A stretch of DNA of 15,469 nt. It comes from Prevotellaceae bacterium. GTDB lineage: Bacteria; Bacteroidota; Bacteroidia; Bacteroidales; UBA932. Both the position numbers and the translations under genes were made by a program. The notes beneath the pieces were generated by a model. It saw nothing but the letters and a program-made list of their open reading frames with translations, had not been told where the DNA came from and ran no database searches. The stretch spans positions 1-15,469 of the forward strand of contig JAITQP010000281.1 of NCBI GenBank assembly GCA_031288885.1, written 5' to 3'. Below, one piece after another: positions 1 through 8,295 of this stretch (position 1 is the first letter of the stretch; each line of letters starts with the position of its first letter).

Positions 1-15
1 CCGTTGTGTTTTCAT
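1..15 (-). CDS. Possible 5' end of a leftward gene (partial)
   Basis: An ATG at 15-13 on the minus strand opens a frame (M-K-T-Q-R) that runs off the left edge. The main support is an exact Bacteroidetes -7 box upstream, TATCTTTG on the minus strand (46-53). It would start transcription near position 39 and leave a leader of about 24 nt, which is typical spacing. No -33 TTTG is visible. Only five codons can be read, so no product can be suggested. Confidence 0.35.
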
Positions 16-45
16 AATGTATTTTATTTTAACATGTTATTGCCG

Positions 46-53
46 CAAAGATA
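46..53 (-). promoter_or_regulatory. Bacteroidetes -7 promoter box (leftward)
   Basis: The minus strand reads TATCTTTG, matching TAnnTTTG. The expected -33 TTTG, 19-21 nt upstream, is absent, so this rests on the -7 box and on the well-placed ATG at 15. Confidence 0.4.
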
Positions 54-87
54 GCTGTTTTTTTGATGCCTTTTTTACCTTGTTTGC

Positions 88-293
88 ACACCCTACCCGT
101 AGGGACGGGGGGGAGAGAGAGGGCATTCCGTTTTCTACCAACATTCCGTCCCTACGGGACGGCGCGAAGCGCGCAATGGCGCGAAGCGTGCGGGGCGACG
201 GTGTGCGGGGAGATTCCTCCGCTCCGCGCGCTCGTTCCGCGCGCGCGTCGGTCGGAATGACGGCAGGGAGAGGGCACGGGTGGTATGCACAAA
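88..293. repeat. GC-rich palindromic intergenic stretch without genes
   Basis: No credible coding frame is present. The stretch is a patchwork of short inverted repeats: CCCTAC/GTAGGG near 92-105; CCGTCCC (146-152) with GGGACGG (156-162); repeated GCGCGAAGCG-type words near 163-190; and a run of GCGC words around 210-250 ending in a CGGAATGACGG-type phrase. Such words are typical of dispersed intergenic repeats in Bacteroidetes genomes. The related motif at 9995-10031 supports a dispersed family in this genome. Short open frames here are by-products of high GC. Confidence 0.55.
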
Positions 294-985
294 GGGCGGG
301 TTTCAAACCCGTCCGCCCGCGTACCCAATTCCCCGTAGGGGAATAATATCAATAGAAACGGGTAATCCAGCCAACCCTCATTCCCCGTAGGGGATTAACC
401 ACCCCATTAATCCCCTATGGGGAATGGGTGGGGGTGGTGGCGTACGTTTTCTATTGATATTATTGCCCTACGGGCAATTGTCTCACACATACACTACCAC
501 GGTATGGTTGTAGGGGCGGGTTTCAAACCCGCCCGCCCGCGTACCCAATTCCCCGTAGGGGAATAATATCAATAGAAACGGGTAATACACCCAACCCTCA
601 TTCCCCGTAGGGGGATTAACCGCCCCATTAATCCCCTACGGGGAATAGGGAGCGGGTGGTGGGCACCTGTTTCTATTGATATTATTGCCCTACGGGCAAT
701 TTCCCCACACGTACACCACCACGGCATGGTTGTAGGGGCGGGTTTCAAACCCGCCCTTTGCGTACCCAATTCCCCGTAGGGGAATAATATCAATAGAAAC
801 GGGTAATCCACCCAACCCTCATTCCCCGTAGGGGATTAACCGCCCCCATTAATCCCCTACGGGGAATAGGGAGCGCGTGGTGGCGTACGGTTTCTATTGA
901 TATTATTACCCTACGGGCAATCGTCCCACATGTACACCACCACGGTATGGTATGCACAAAGGGCGGGTTTGAAACCCGCCCCTAC
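294..985. repeat. Tandem array of three ~220-bp dyad-symmetric elements
   Basis: Units begin at 294, 514 and 736, each with a GGGCGGGTTTCAAACCCG-type inverted repeat. A fourth leading edge at 961-985 closes the array. Each unit contains, in order, an ATTCCCCGTAGGGGAAT palindrome; an arm AATAATATCAATAGAAA (342-358, 562-578, 783-799); an inner inverted repeat built of ATTCCCCGTAGGGGATTAA and its complement (380-398 with 407-425 in unit 1); the complementary arm TTTCTATTGATATTATT (448-464, 670-686, 891-907); and an ATTGCCC/GGGCAAT palindrome. A strand of each unit could fold into one long branched hairpin. The phrase GGTATGCACAAA flanks the array at 282-293 and 949-960. No transposase or coding frame is present. 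It may be a REP/BIME-like or MITE-like element. Confidence 0.85.
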
Positions 986-1002
986 AATGCACACCTCGCG
1001 CC

Positions 1003-1033
1003 ATTAATCATTAATCATTAATCATTAATCATT
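1003..1033. repeat. Heptamer microsatellite (ATTAATC) x4
   Basis: ATTAATC is repeated just over four times, ending directly beside the stop codon of the beta-barrel gene. It is a simple tandem repeat in the 3' flank. No function is visible. Confidence 0.8.
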
Positions 1034-1034
1034 G

Positions 1035-2717
1035 TCAAAACGTGCAGGTGTAGCCCAGCATTGCGTTGAAGCCGTAGGTGGGGTAGCCGTTGTAAACCTG
1101 ATAGCGCGAAGCCATGACGTTGTTGAGCTGAATGAATACCGACGAGCTGTTGAAAAAGGAGTATGACGTTCCGAGATTCAAGTCTACCCCGCGGCTGCGC
1201 TTTACCTCCTTGCCCGTAAAATCCAGCGCGGTGTAGCCGCCATATACGTTGAAGGTGGCGTAAAAATTCAGCTTGTTCCACAGGTTGTACGCCCCGCTCA
1301 GGCGCATGTCCAGCGCCGGACGGTTGTAGGGTTTTGCCAGCTTATCCATGTTATAGGTATCGTAGCGTAGCGCATACCTGAAATTCCACGCGCGCGTTGG
1401 CTGAAACTGGAGGTCGCCGCTGAAGGTGAAGCGCCCCGCGTCGTCGTAGCGTACATCAAAGTGGTTGCCAAGCGAGGTTGTATCCTGCGAAGTCAGGTAA
1501 AAAAGCATATCGTTTACAATCGCATACTCTACCCCCAGCTTGTAGCTGAACAGGGAGCCCAGCTTGCCCTTTACGCCCCCTATAAACGAAATGAGGTTGC
1601 GCGAGCTGCGTATGTCCAGCAGGGTGTCGGGGGTCAGGTAGGGGTTTTCGGCGGTGAGGCTGGCGTAGGTGTTCACGTGGTGCCGGCCGCTTATCTCTAC
1701 GTAGGGCATAAATACGTTGTCAACAAAAAACGCCGTGACGCCGAGCGAAGGGTACACGTAGGTTTTCAGCGACCCGCTCACGTTGTCAAAAACAAAGCTG
1801 AGCTTAGCCGTTCCCTCCCACCAGTCCCGCCGCTCCTTGGCGTAAGGCGTTACGGAAACAACGGTGTTGCTGTTTGCCGCAAGGCGCTCGTTGCGCAAAT
1901 ACACGTCGGTGTTGAGCGTTAGGCCGGCGGTAGTGGCAGGCCTCAGCGCTTTGGTCGCGTGGAGGGTCAGCTTCAGCGCGTCCTCCGCTTGCTCCGACTT
2001 GCTGCGGTAGTCGTAGAAGCTGAACAGCGCGCTGCACGTCCACGTGCTGTCCGGCAGCCCTGCGCTCTCGTACTCCAAGTTCAGGTACGTCCGGTTAAAG
2101 TATTGCTTTACCTTGTTGTCGGGCAGCGCCTTGTAGTCGGCCAGCCGAAAGGTATCGACGTCGTAGCCGTAAAAGCGCACGGCGTGCTGCTTAAAGCCCG
2201 CGTTGCCGTTCAGCAGCGCGCGCCTGAAGCTGTACTGCGCCGAAGCCCCTACTTCGTTGCGCATATCCCGCGTGGGGACTTTCTCGCCGGCTGCATTTTT
2301 CACATCGCCAAAGCTGCCGTGGTGGTTGGCGTACACGTCCCACACAAAATGCTTGCTGCGCTCGCTGCCCACGTAGGCGTCGAGCAGCGTGGAGGTCTTT
2401 ACGCCCAAGCCCATTCGCAGGTAGGCGCGCACGTCATCGCTGGGGTCGAGCTGCTCGCGCTGCACCCGCGCGGGGGGAAGCGGGTTGAGGCGGTAGCTGT
2501 TGGCCACCGGCTTCACCTGCCGCAAGGGGTAGCTAAATTTAACGTTTACCTTTGCCGTATCGTCTATGCGCGGTATGGGGGAGATTTTGTAGGCGTCGAG
2601 CAGCGTGGGGTCGTACGCGCGCTGCACCTCTACCGTTTTGGTTAGGGGGTCGTCTTGCGCGGAAAGGGGTGTGGACAGGGCTGTAAGCGCCAACACGGGT
2701 AGCAAAAATCTTTTCAT
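1035..2717 (-). CDS. Outer-membrane beta-barrel (TonB-receptor-like) protein
   Basis: The start at 2717 gives 560 residues with a clean signal peptide (MKR, then a hydrophobic stretch ending STPLSAQ). An in-frame ATG at 2750 would add 11 unconvincing residues, but it cannot be excluded. After the signal, a segment of the type VEVQRAYDPTLLDAYKI...P is followed by a long run of alternating aromatic and polar beta strands. The last residues are GYTCTF, and a C-terminal aromatic is usual for outer-membrane barrels. No TonB plug domain is seen, and the protein is short for a TonB-dependent receptor, so transport by TonB is doubtful. It lies just downstream of the secreted TPR gene on the same strand, so the two are probably one operon. 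Pairs of a large periplasmic TPR protein with such a barrel recur in Bacteroidetes. Substrate and exact role are unknown. Confidence 0.8.
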   Translation of the reverse strand: MKRFLLPVLALTALSTPLSAQDDPLTKTVEVQRAYDPTLLDAYKISPIPRIDDTAKVNVKFSYPLRQVKPVANSYRLNPLPPARVQREQLDPSDDVRAYLRMGLGVKTSTLLDAYVGSERSKHFVWDVYANHHGSFGDVKNAAGEKVPTRDMRNEVGASAQYSFRRALLNGNAGFKQHAVRFYGYDVDTFRLADYKALPDNKVKQYFNRTYLNLEYESAGLPDSTWTCSALFSFYDYRSKSEQAEDALKLTLHATKALRPATTAGLTLNTDVYLRNERLAANSNTVVSVTPYAKERRDWWEGTAKLSFVFDNVSGSLKTYVYPSLGVTAFFVDNVFMPYVEISGRHHVNTYASLTAENPYLTPDTLLDIRSSRNLISFIGGVKGKLGSLFSYKLGVEYAIVNDMLFYLTSQDTTSLGNHFDVRYDDAGRFTFSGDLQFQPTRAWNFRYALRYDTYNMDKLAKPYNRPALDMRLSGAYNLWNKLNFYATFNVYGGYTALDFTGKEVKRSRGVDLNLGTSYSFFNSSSVFIQLNNVMASRYQVYNGYPTYGFNAMLGYTCTF

Positions 2718-2786
2718 GAATTGTCTTATGCCATTATGCTTGGTTTGCATATTACTACTTCTTATCTTAATAAATATTACGGAGGC

Positions 2787-5700
2787 CTACAGAGAAATAT
2801 CTACGGGCGTGCCTTGCTTTGCGTTTTCCTCCTTTTGCTTTTCGCTCGCCAAAATTTGCTGCATTCGTTGCGCAACTTCGGCTATAATACCGTCGTTGTC
2901 CACGCTATACCCATCCAGAATGCTCTCGTAGGTGGCCTTTGCCTGAAACAGGTCGTTGCGCTTCACGTACACATCTCCCAGCATGATGAAGCTCTTAGCC
3001 ATCCAGTACTGGTGCGGTATTCCGCTTTTTGAGAGGTTAAACACCTCCTGCTCTACCTCATCCAGCTTGCCGCTGTCAAACAGGGCTTCTATCACCTTAT
3101 ACTTTGCCTCTGCGCCCTCCTTGGTTTTCACGTCGTGCGCAATCTGCCGGTAGTCCTCCAGCGCCTCGTCCCAGCGTCCCTGCTGCTCGCAGGCTTTTGC
3201 CCTTTTGAAGTGCGCTTCGCGAATAATTTCGGGAGAGAGGTTGTCGAGGGACAGGAGCTCGGTTGCATCGGTGATAACGTCGGCGTAGCTGAGCGTCAGG
3301 TAGTCGGCCCTGAGCTTTCCCAGCCACGCCTCTATCAGCGTGGGCTTGCCGCTTGCCAGCGGGAGCAACCGCTCGTAGTACTCCGCCGCCTTGGCGTTAT
3401 TCCCCAGCTCAAGTGCGCCCCTTGCCGCGCCCAGCAGCGCCAGCTCGGTGTAGCTGTTTTTGGGGTTGTTGATGACGAACACAAAATGCGGCAACGCCTC
3501 CTCCAGCTTCCCTTGGCGGTAGAGGCAATCGCCGATATAAAAGTTTGCGTCGAGGGAGAATGAGCCGCCCGAGAACTCCGTCAGGTATTTTCGGAACAAA
3601 TCGGTAGATTTTTCGCAGCTGCCCGCCATGTAGGCGCGCTCGGCCACCACAAAGGTCATCGAATCCTTGGCCGAGGGGTTGACGTTGACAAAATCCTTCA
3701 GCTCTGCAGCGTACTTAAAGTAGCCGTCCACGTCGCCCATCTCCACGTAAATATTTTTAATGCCCATGAGCGCGCTGCGGGCCTCCGCCGTACCGGCAAA
3801 ATTCCGTATTACCCGCTTATAGTAGTCCAGCGCCTGCGGGAAGTCATTTTTGTTGACGGAGATAAGCCCCAGCTCCAGCAGCGTTTTGGCGTAGAAGAGG
3901 CTTTCGGGGTGCTCGTCCAGCAGCTGCAGGTACACGCTTACCGCTTGGTCGTAGCGCTGTATCTGCACGTAGCAGCGCCCTTTTTCGTAGAGCGCGTAGT
4001 CGGCGTAGGTCGAAACGGGGGTAATGCCTATCACCACGTTCAGCTGCTCAATTTTTTTATCCAAGTTGCCGAGCAGCCCGTAGCACAACCCGCACTGCAG
4101 GGCGGCGTAGTCCATATCGGTAAGGGAGAGCCGCATCACGCTTTGGTAGCTGGCAACGGCAAGCTCGTACGAGCGCCGCATGAAGCAGCAGTCGCCCACG
4201 CGGTTGTACACGTCGCACAGCGTGGCGCTGGGCGCGCTGTTGAAAGCGATGTACTTGCGAAACCACGTTTCGGCTTCGGCGTATTTTTTTTGCTTAAAAA
4301 AGCTATACCCCAAGCTGTAGTGCGCCATCCTGTACTCCTCGCGCTGCATAATTCCCGCCGACAGCACCACCTCGTTAAATAGCTTTTGCGCCAGCTCGTA
4401 GCGGCTCTGGCGGTACGCCGTTTCGGCCTTCCAGTAGGTTGCCAAGGCGGCGATTGTAGCGTTGTGGGCGCTGTAGGTGAGCGAAAGGTCAAAGGCGCTC
4501 ATCGCCTCGTCGTAGTCCTGATTTTGCAGCAGCTCCACGGCGCGGAAGTAGGCCACCTTTTGCATGGCGGCCAGCGCATCGGCGTCGGGCTTGGCAATGG
4601 CTTGCAGCGAAGCCAGCGCCGCCTTGTAGTTCTTGGAGTGCACGTACGCCTGCATCAGGCACTTGTTGACTTCGTCGGAGCGGCGCGAGCTGGGGTAGGC
4701 CGCAAGGTACATGTTGAGCGCCTCTATGGCGTCGTTAAACGGCCCGCTGTTGAGCTCAAACATGAGCTTAGCGTAGCTGAAAAGCGCATCTTCCTTAATT
4801 TCGGGGAAAAAGTTCATCTTGGAGGCCTGCAAAAACGCGCGCCCTGCGTTTTGCTTGTCGCCCTGCTGCATAAAAGCGTCGGCAAGGTAGTAGTAGGCGT
4901 TTTGCGCCAGCGAGTCATCGCCCACCACCAGCTGCTCAAACATGCTTGCCGCCTTGGGGTAGCTCTTATTTTGGTAGTAAATATACCCCAGCAGGTACTT
5001 GTCGAACCGCGTAAGCTCGGGCGAGGTTTCCGCAAACTTCTCAATGTAGGGCAACGCCTCGGCGTACTGCTTTTGGTGATAGTACGCTTCGCCCACAATG
5101 CGGGCAACCTCCGGAAGCCGCTTCCCCTTAACGTTCTCTATAAACGCCACGCCCTCCTGTATCACCTTATCGTAGCTCTTTTGGTGGTGGTAGATTTGCA
5201 TGATGTAGTACGGCGCAAGCTTTGAAAAGACTTCGTCGTCGCGCAAGCTCTCAAAGCCCTTGAGGGCAACCACAAATCGCTGCTGCTCGTAGGCAATATG
5301 CGAGTAGTAGTAGGTGGCCACCGCGGCGTACTTGCTGCTGCCGTCCTTAACGATGGCAAACAGCGAGGAGGCTTCGTCCCGACGGTTGGTCACAAAGAGG
5401 CTGTAGGCCTTTTTAAAGGCGTACTCCTGATAGTCGTTGTCGGACAGCGCGCTGATTTCAAAGGCGTCGAACACGGCGCAGGTCTTTTCGTAGTCGCCCT
5501 CGCGAAAGTAGTACTTGGCGAGCAGGTAGCGGGCGTCGTTTTGCCGTCCATTCTGGGGATATTTTTCAATAAACGCCCTGATGAGCATTTCGGTGGTAAC
5601 GCTCCACTGCTCGTAGGCGCACTCAAGGATGTAGTATTCGGCAGTAATGCGAAGCGGGTCGTCGAGCTGCTGCGAGGCAGTTTTGGCGATAGCCCGTTCA

Positions 5701-5876
5701 AATTCGGTTTGCGCCAACCCGTACAGCTTCTTCTGGTACAGCTCAACCGCCTTTCTGTAGGTTTCGGGGGCGTCGCCCATGTTGCCGACCGTTTGCGCCG
5801 CAAGCGGAGCAAAATTTGAAAGGGTGAACAAAAGCGCCAAAAGACCTGCCTTTACGCGCAAAGATAGTAGGTGCAT
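2787..5876 (-). CDS. Secreted tetratricopeptide-repeat protein, 1029 aa
   Basis: Residues 1-28 form a signal peptide (hydrophobic GLLALLFTL core, ending LAAQ), so the protein should be exported to the periplasm or outer membrane. It lacks the lipobox cysteine of a lipoprotein. The rest is almost entirely TPR-like helix pairs, with recurring A-x-x-x-Y/F-x-K/R signatures such as YYxLAxxxxxxGDYEKA and AEALPYIEKFAE. This is a scaffold fold for protein-protein contacts, with no catalytic motif. It resembles the large TPR proteins of Bacteroidetes envelopes, but I cannot assign it to a named system such as SprE/PorW. The stop is 69 nt before the barrel gene start, so the two are probably co-transcribed and may act together. 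It is divergent from ftsE across 160 bp. Confidence 0.85.
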   Translation of the reverse strand: MHLLSLRVKAGLLALLFTLSNFAPLAAQTVGNMGDAPETYRKAVELYQKKLYGLAQTEFERAIAKTASQQLDDPLRITAEYYILECAYEQWSVTTEMLIRAFIEKYPQNGRQNDARYLLAKYYFREGDYEKTCAVFDAFEISALSDNDYQEYAFKKAYSLFVTNRRDEASSLFAIVKDGSSKYAAVATYYYSHIAYEQQRFVVALKGFESLRDDEVFSKLAPYYIMQIYHHQKSYDKVIQEGVAFIENVKGKRLPEVARIVGEAYYHQKQYAEALPYIEKFAETSPELTRFDKYLLGYIYYQNKSYPKAASMFEQLVVGDDSLAQNAYYYLADAFMQQGDKQNAGRAFLQASKMNFFPEIKEDALFSYAKLMFELNSGPFNDAIEALNMYLAAYPSSRRSDEVNKCLMQAYVHSKNYKAALASLQAIAKPDADALAAMQKVAYFRAVELLQNQDYDEAMSAFDLSLTYSAHNATIAALATYWKAETAYRQSRYELAQKLFNEVVLSAGIMQREEYRMAHYSLGYSFFKQKKYAEAETWFRKYIAFNSAPSATLCDVYNRVGDCCFMRRSYELAVASYQSVMRLSLTDMDYAALQCGLCYGLLGNLDKKIEQLNVVIGITPVSTYADYALYEKGRCYVQIQRYDQAVSVYLQLLDEHPESLFYAKTLLELGLISVNKNDFPQALDYYKRVIRNFAGTAEARSALMGIKNIYVEMGDVDGYFKYAAELKDFVNVNPSAKDSMTFVVAERAYMAGSCEKSTDLFRKYLTEFSGGSFSLDANFYIGDCLYRQGKLEEALPHFVFVINNPKNSYTELALLGAARGALELGNNAKAAEYYERLLPLASGKPTLIEAWLGKLRADYLTLSYADVITDATELLSLDNLSPEIIREAHFKRAKACEQQGRWDEALEDYRQIAHDVKTKEGAEAKYKVIEALFDSGKLDEVEQEVFNLSKSGIPHQYWMAKSFIMLGDVYVKRNDLFQAKATYESILDGYSVDNDGIIAEVAQRMQQILASEKQKEENAKQGTPVDISL

Positions 5877-5885
5877 AGCAATAAA

Positions 5886-5909
5886 TTACACGTTGATTTA
5901 AGCGTGTAA
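5886..5909. promoter_or_regulatory. Inverted repeat between divergent TPR gene and ftsE
   Basis: TTACACG (5886-5892) and CGTGTAA (5903-5909) form a perfect 7-bp dyad with a 10-nt gap. It lies just upstream of the leftward TPR gene start. Its position and symmetry would suit an operator, but no regulator can be named. Confidence 0.35.
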
Positions 5910-5998
5910 AGTTAAACGCTAAACGGCATTTCCTCACGCCCAACACATAATTTATTGGTTAAAAATTCATAACCCTACCGGATTTTCGGATAAATGCG

Positions 5999-6006
5999 TA
6001 TTTTTG
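5999..6006 (+). promoter_or_regulatory. -7 promoter box for ftsE
   Basis: TATTTTTG matches TAnnTTTG exactly and ends 30 nt before the ftsE ATG. That gives a start of transcription near 6013 and a leader of about 24 nt. No good -33 TTTG sits at the right distance. Confidence 0.45.
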
Positions 6007-6036
6007 CACAGTTAAACTTGCTAAACACAAAAAATT

Positions 6037-6747
6037 ATGTCCTCGCTCGACAATATTATTGAAGTAAAATCGGTTGACATTTTTCAAGGCACAAACCTCA
6101 TCCTCAACGATGTAACGTTTAACGTCGGGAGGGGTGAATTTATTTACCTCGTGGGAAAAGTGGGCAGCGGCAAATCAAGCCTGATAAAAACGCTGAACGC
6201 TGAGCTCAGGATAAAGCGCGGCGCGGCGTGGGTGGCCGGATACAAGCTGCACAACATTAAGGAGTCGCACATACCATTTTTGCGCCGGAAGGTGGGCGTC
6301 ATCTTTCAGGATTTTCAGCTGCTCACCGACCGCAACGTGTACGACAACCTCCTCTTTGTGCTCAGGGCTACCGGATGGACGGACAGAGGCGACATCAAAA
6401 AGCGCATCCAAAGCGTGCTGGAGCGGGTACACTTGGCGCACAAAATCGACAAAATGCCGCACCAGCTCTCCGGCGGCGAGCAGCAGCGCACCGTCATTGC
6501 GCGCGCCCTGCTCAACGACCCCGAGGTGATTATGGCCGACGAGCCTACCGGAAACCTCGATCCGGAAACCTCCGAAGACATCATGATCCTGCTCAACGAA
6601 ATTAGCGACAGCGGACGCTCCATCATCATGGCTACGCACAACTACAACCTGCTGAGCCGCTTCCCAAAGCGTACCCTCAGGTGCAAAAATGGACGCGTAG
6701 CGGAAATTTCCGCGCACAGCGAAATTGACTTGGCAACGCTGGAGTAA
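6037..6747 (+). CDS. ftsE: Cell-division ABC ATPase FtsE
   Basis: This is a 236-residue ABC ATPase with every core motif: Walker A GKVGSGKS (40-47), Q-loop glutamine 91 in FQDFQLL, signature LSGGEQQR (144-151), Walker B VIMADEP (164-170), and the switch histidine 201 in ATHN. Length, spacing and the FQDFQLLxDRxVxxN stretch are those of FtsE. In the known system, FtsE pairs with the membrane protein FtsX at the septum and drives peptidoglycan hydrolases. No ftsX is in the window, which is usual for Bacteroidetes, where the two genes are often separate. A LolD-like ATPase is the main alternative but fits less well. A -7 box sits just upstream. The hdrC-like gene starts 74 nt downstream with no terminator or promoter between, so read-through is likely. 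Confidence 0.9.
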   Translation: MSSLDNIIEVKSVDIFQGTNLILNDVTFNVGRGEFIYLVGKVGSGKSSLIKTLNAELRIKRGAAWVAGYKLHNIKESHIPFLRRKVGVIFQDFQLLTDRNVYDNLLFVLRATGWTDRGDIKKRIQSVLERVHLAHKIDKMPHQLSGGEQQRTVIARALLNDPEVIMADEPTGNLDPETSEDIMILLNEISDSGRSIIMATHNYNLLSRFPKRTLRCKNGRVAEISAHSEIDLATLE

Positions 6748-6821
6748 AAACAGCCGCCGTGCCCCGCTCGCAGCGGCCATAGCAGATACACAATACAAAA
6801 ATATATTAGCTATTTAACGGT

Positions 6822-7346
6822 ATGTCATCAGAACAAAAAGGTTTTACTGCGGAAATACGGTCAGCAACCGGCGTTAACGTCAACCGGTGCTACCAGTGCG
6901 GCAAGTGCTCCGCCGGCTGCGCGCTGAGCGAAGACATGGACTACCCGCCCAGCGTAGTAATGCGCCTGCTGCAAACCAACAGCGCAGAAAGCTACCACAA
7001 AATCCTGCGCTCCCAAGCAATTTGGCTGTGCGCCTCGTGCCAGAACTGCGTAACGCGCTGCCCCATGCAAATAGACCTCCCGCAGCTGATGGACTACCTG
7101 CGGGTACAGGCGCTGGAGAAAAAAGCGGTAAATACGAAATCGAAAAAAATCGTTGCCTTCCACCGCGCGTTCCTCGACTCCGTTCGGTACACGGGCAGGC
7201 TCTACGAGGTGGGGCTGGTGGCCGACTACAAGCTGCGGACGCTTGACCTTCTGCAGGATCTGAGCGTTGCGCCGCGCATGCTCCTGAAGGGCAAGCTGCC
7301 GCTGCTCCCCGAAATGGTGAAAGGGAAATTAAAAATTAGGAGCTAA
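6822..7346 (+). CDS. HdrC-like 4Fe-4S subunit
   Basis: This 174-residue protein has two four-cysteine clusters: C23, C26, C29, C33 (CxxCxxCxxxC) and C70, C73, C76, C80. This is the layout of HdrC, the ferredoxin-like subunit of heterodisulfide-reductase-type complexes. It would carry electrons through two [4Fe-4S] clusters in the cytoplasm. It ends 47 nt before an HdrB-like gene, which supports the assignment. In methanogens this pair reduces CoM-S-S-CoB. Bacteria lack that substrate, and their Hdr-like modules are generally linked to electron bifurcation or thiol-disulfide redox, so the true electron acceptor here is unknown. No HdrA (flavin) gene is adjacent. Length is close to known HdrC proteins. 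Confidence 0.87.
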   Translation: MSSEQKGFTAEIRSATGVNVNRCYQCGKCSAGCALSEDMDYPPSVVMRLLQTNSAESYHKILRSQAIWLCASCQNCVTRCPMQIDLPQLMDYLRVQALEKKAVNTKSKKIVAFHRAFLDSVRYTGRLYEVGLVADYKLRTLDLLQDLSVAPRMLLKGKLPLLPEMVKGKLKIRS

Positions 7347-7352
7347 GCGTAC

Positions 7353-7390
7353 CTTTCAATTTTCAATTTTCAACCTTCAATTTTCAACTT
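7353..7390. repeat. TTTTCAA-type short direct repeats between hdrC and hdrB
   Basis: The 47-nt gap between the two genes is mostly repeats of TTTCAATTT-type words (four to five imperfect copies). It resembles the AT-rich simple repeats that separate genes in some Bacteroidetes. It ends four bases before the hdrB-like ATG. Confidence 0.6.
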
Positions 7391-7393
7391 CAC

Positions 7394-8239
7394 ATGGAAA
7401 TAGGCTTCTACCCGGGATGTTCGCTCAACGGCACTTCGTTGGAGTACGCCCAATCGACGCTCGCCTTAGCCAAGACGTTTGGCATAACGCCCGTCGAAAT
7501 TACCGGCTGGAGCTGCTGCGGAGCAACGGCAGCCCACAACCTCAACCACGAGCTGGCGGTGGCGCTGCCCGCGCGCGTGCTCGCGCTGGCCGAAAAGCAG
7601 GGGCTTACCGAGCTGCTGGTGCCCTGCGCCGCCTGCTACAACCGCCTGAGCGTAACGCAGCACGCGCTCAACACCAACGAAGCACTGCGAAAAAACATCT
7701 CCCAAACGCTGCAAATGCCGCTCTCCGGCAAGCTCCGCATCCTAAACGTAATGCAGGTTATCGAAAAGTATATTGCCGATAAAATTCCCGCAAAGGTGGT
7801 AAAACCGTTCACGCGCAAGGTTGCCTGCTACTACGGCTGCCTGCTGGTGCGCCCGCACGACGTGCTGCAATTTGACCGGCTGGAAGATCCGCAGTCGATG
7901 GACAGGCTGATGGCGCAAGCTGGCGCAACGCCGCTGGACTGGGGCTACAAAACGGAGTGCTGCGGCGCAGGCTTCTCCGTGTCGCGCACCGACGTAGTGG
8001 CAAAGCTATCGGGCAAAATCGTAAAGGACGCGCTCGACCGCGGCGCGGAGGCAATCATCGTGGCGTGCCCCATGTGCCAATCCAACCTCGACATGCGCCG
8101 CCCCCACATCGACCGCTACCTCAAGATGAAAACCACCATTCCGGTAATGTACATCACGCAGGCCATTGGCTTAGCGGTGGGGCTGAGCCGCAAGGAGCTG
8201 GGGCTGGAAAAGCTGTTTGTAAAAATGATTGATGATTAA
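7394..8239 (+). CDS. HdrB-like heterodisulfide-reductase subunit (two CCG domains)
   Basis: This 281-residue protein has two cysteine-rich CCG domains. Domain 1 is C9 - C41 C42 - C78 xx C81. Domain 2 is C145 - C189 C190 - C225 xx C228. In characterised HdrB the CCG motifs bind two noncubane [4Fe-4S] clusters that split the disulfide substrate. All the cysteines needed are present here, so the protein is predicted to be active. The hdrC-like gene directly upstream would feed it electrons. The substrate in a non-methanogen is not known. A GlpC/LutA-type CCG protein is an alternative, but the length and the separate HdrC partner favour HdrB. The frame ends in MIDD, and the stop is followed by an intergenic region rather than hdrA. 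Confidence 0.87.
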   Translation: MEIGFYPGCSLNGTSLEYAQSTLALAKTFGITPVEITGWSCCGATAAHNLNHELAVALPARVLALAEKQGLTELLVPCAACYNRLSVTQHALNTNEALRKNISQTLQMPLSGKLRILNVMQVIEKYIADKIPAKVVKPFTRKVACYYGCLLVRPHDVLQFDRLEDPQSMDRLMAQAGATPLDWGYKTECCGAGFSVSRTDVVAKLSGKIVKDALDRGAEAIIVACPMCQSNLDMRRPHIDRYLKMKTTIPVMYITQAIGLAVGLSRKELGLEKLFVKMIDD

Positions 8240-8262
8240 TGGACAAACCTTTTTTACCCAAA

Positions 8263-8295
8263 TTTGGATAATTGGAATAATTATTTGTATATTTG
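8263..8295 (+). promoter_or_regulatory. Consensus Bacteroidetes promoter P1
   Basis: TTTG (8263-8266), a 21-nt spacer and TATATTTG (8288-8295) match both boxes of the Bacteroidetes primary sigma factor promoter. The predicted transcription start is near 8302. It lies 24 nt after the hdrB-like stop, so it begins a new unit. Confidence 0.65.

Noticed and set aside
17..346. 109-residue and overlapping frames on both strands as genes
   Set aside because: They translate GC-rich palindromes and repeat DNA, and no domain or promoter supports them.
294..985. CRISPR array
   Set aside because: The repeated units are about 220 bp and nearly identical throughout, with no short repeat/unique spacer alternation and no cas genes.
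1959..2645. 228-residue plus-strand frame opposite the beta-barrel gene
   Set aside because: It is a mirror frame of a clear gene with biased composition (Val/Gln/Arg-rich) and no family motif.
2718..2750. Upstream ATG for the beta-barrel gene
   Set aside because: It adds a long polar leader before an otherwise standard signal peptide. The 2717 start is preferred, though not proven.
4386..5225. 279-residue plus-strand frame opposite the TPR gene
   Set aside because: It is a shadow of a strongly supported TPR coding sequence with low-quality composition and no promoter.
5859..5866. TATCTTTG box on the minus strand inside the first codons of the TPR gene
   Set aside because: It would start transcription within the signal-peptide coding region, with the next ATG 30 codons later. 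It is probably a chance match.
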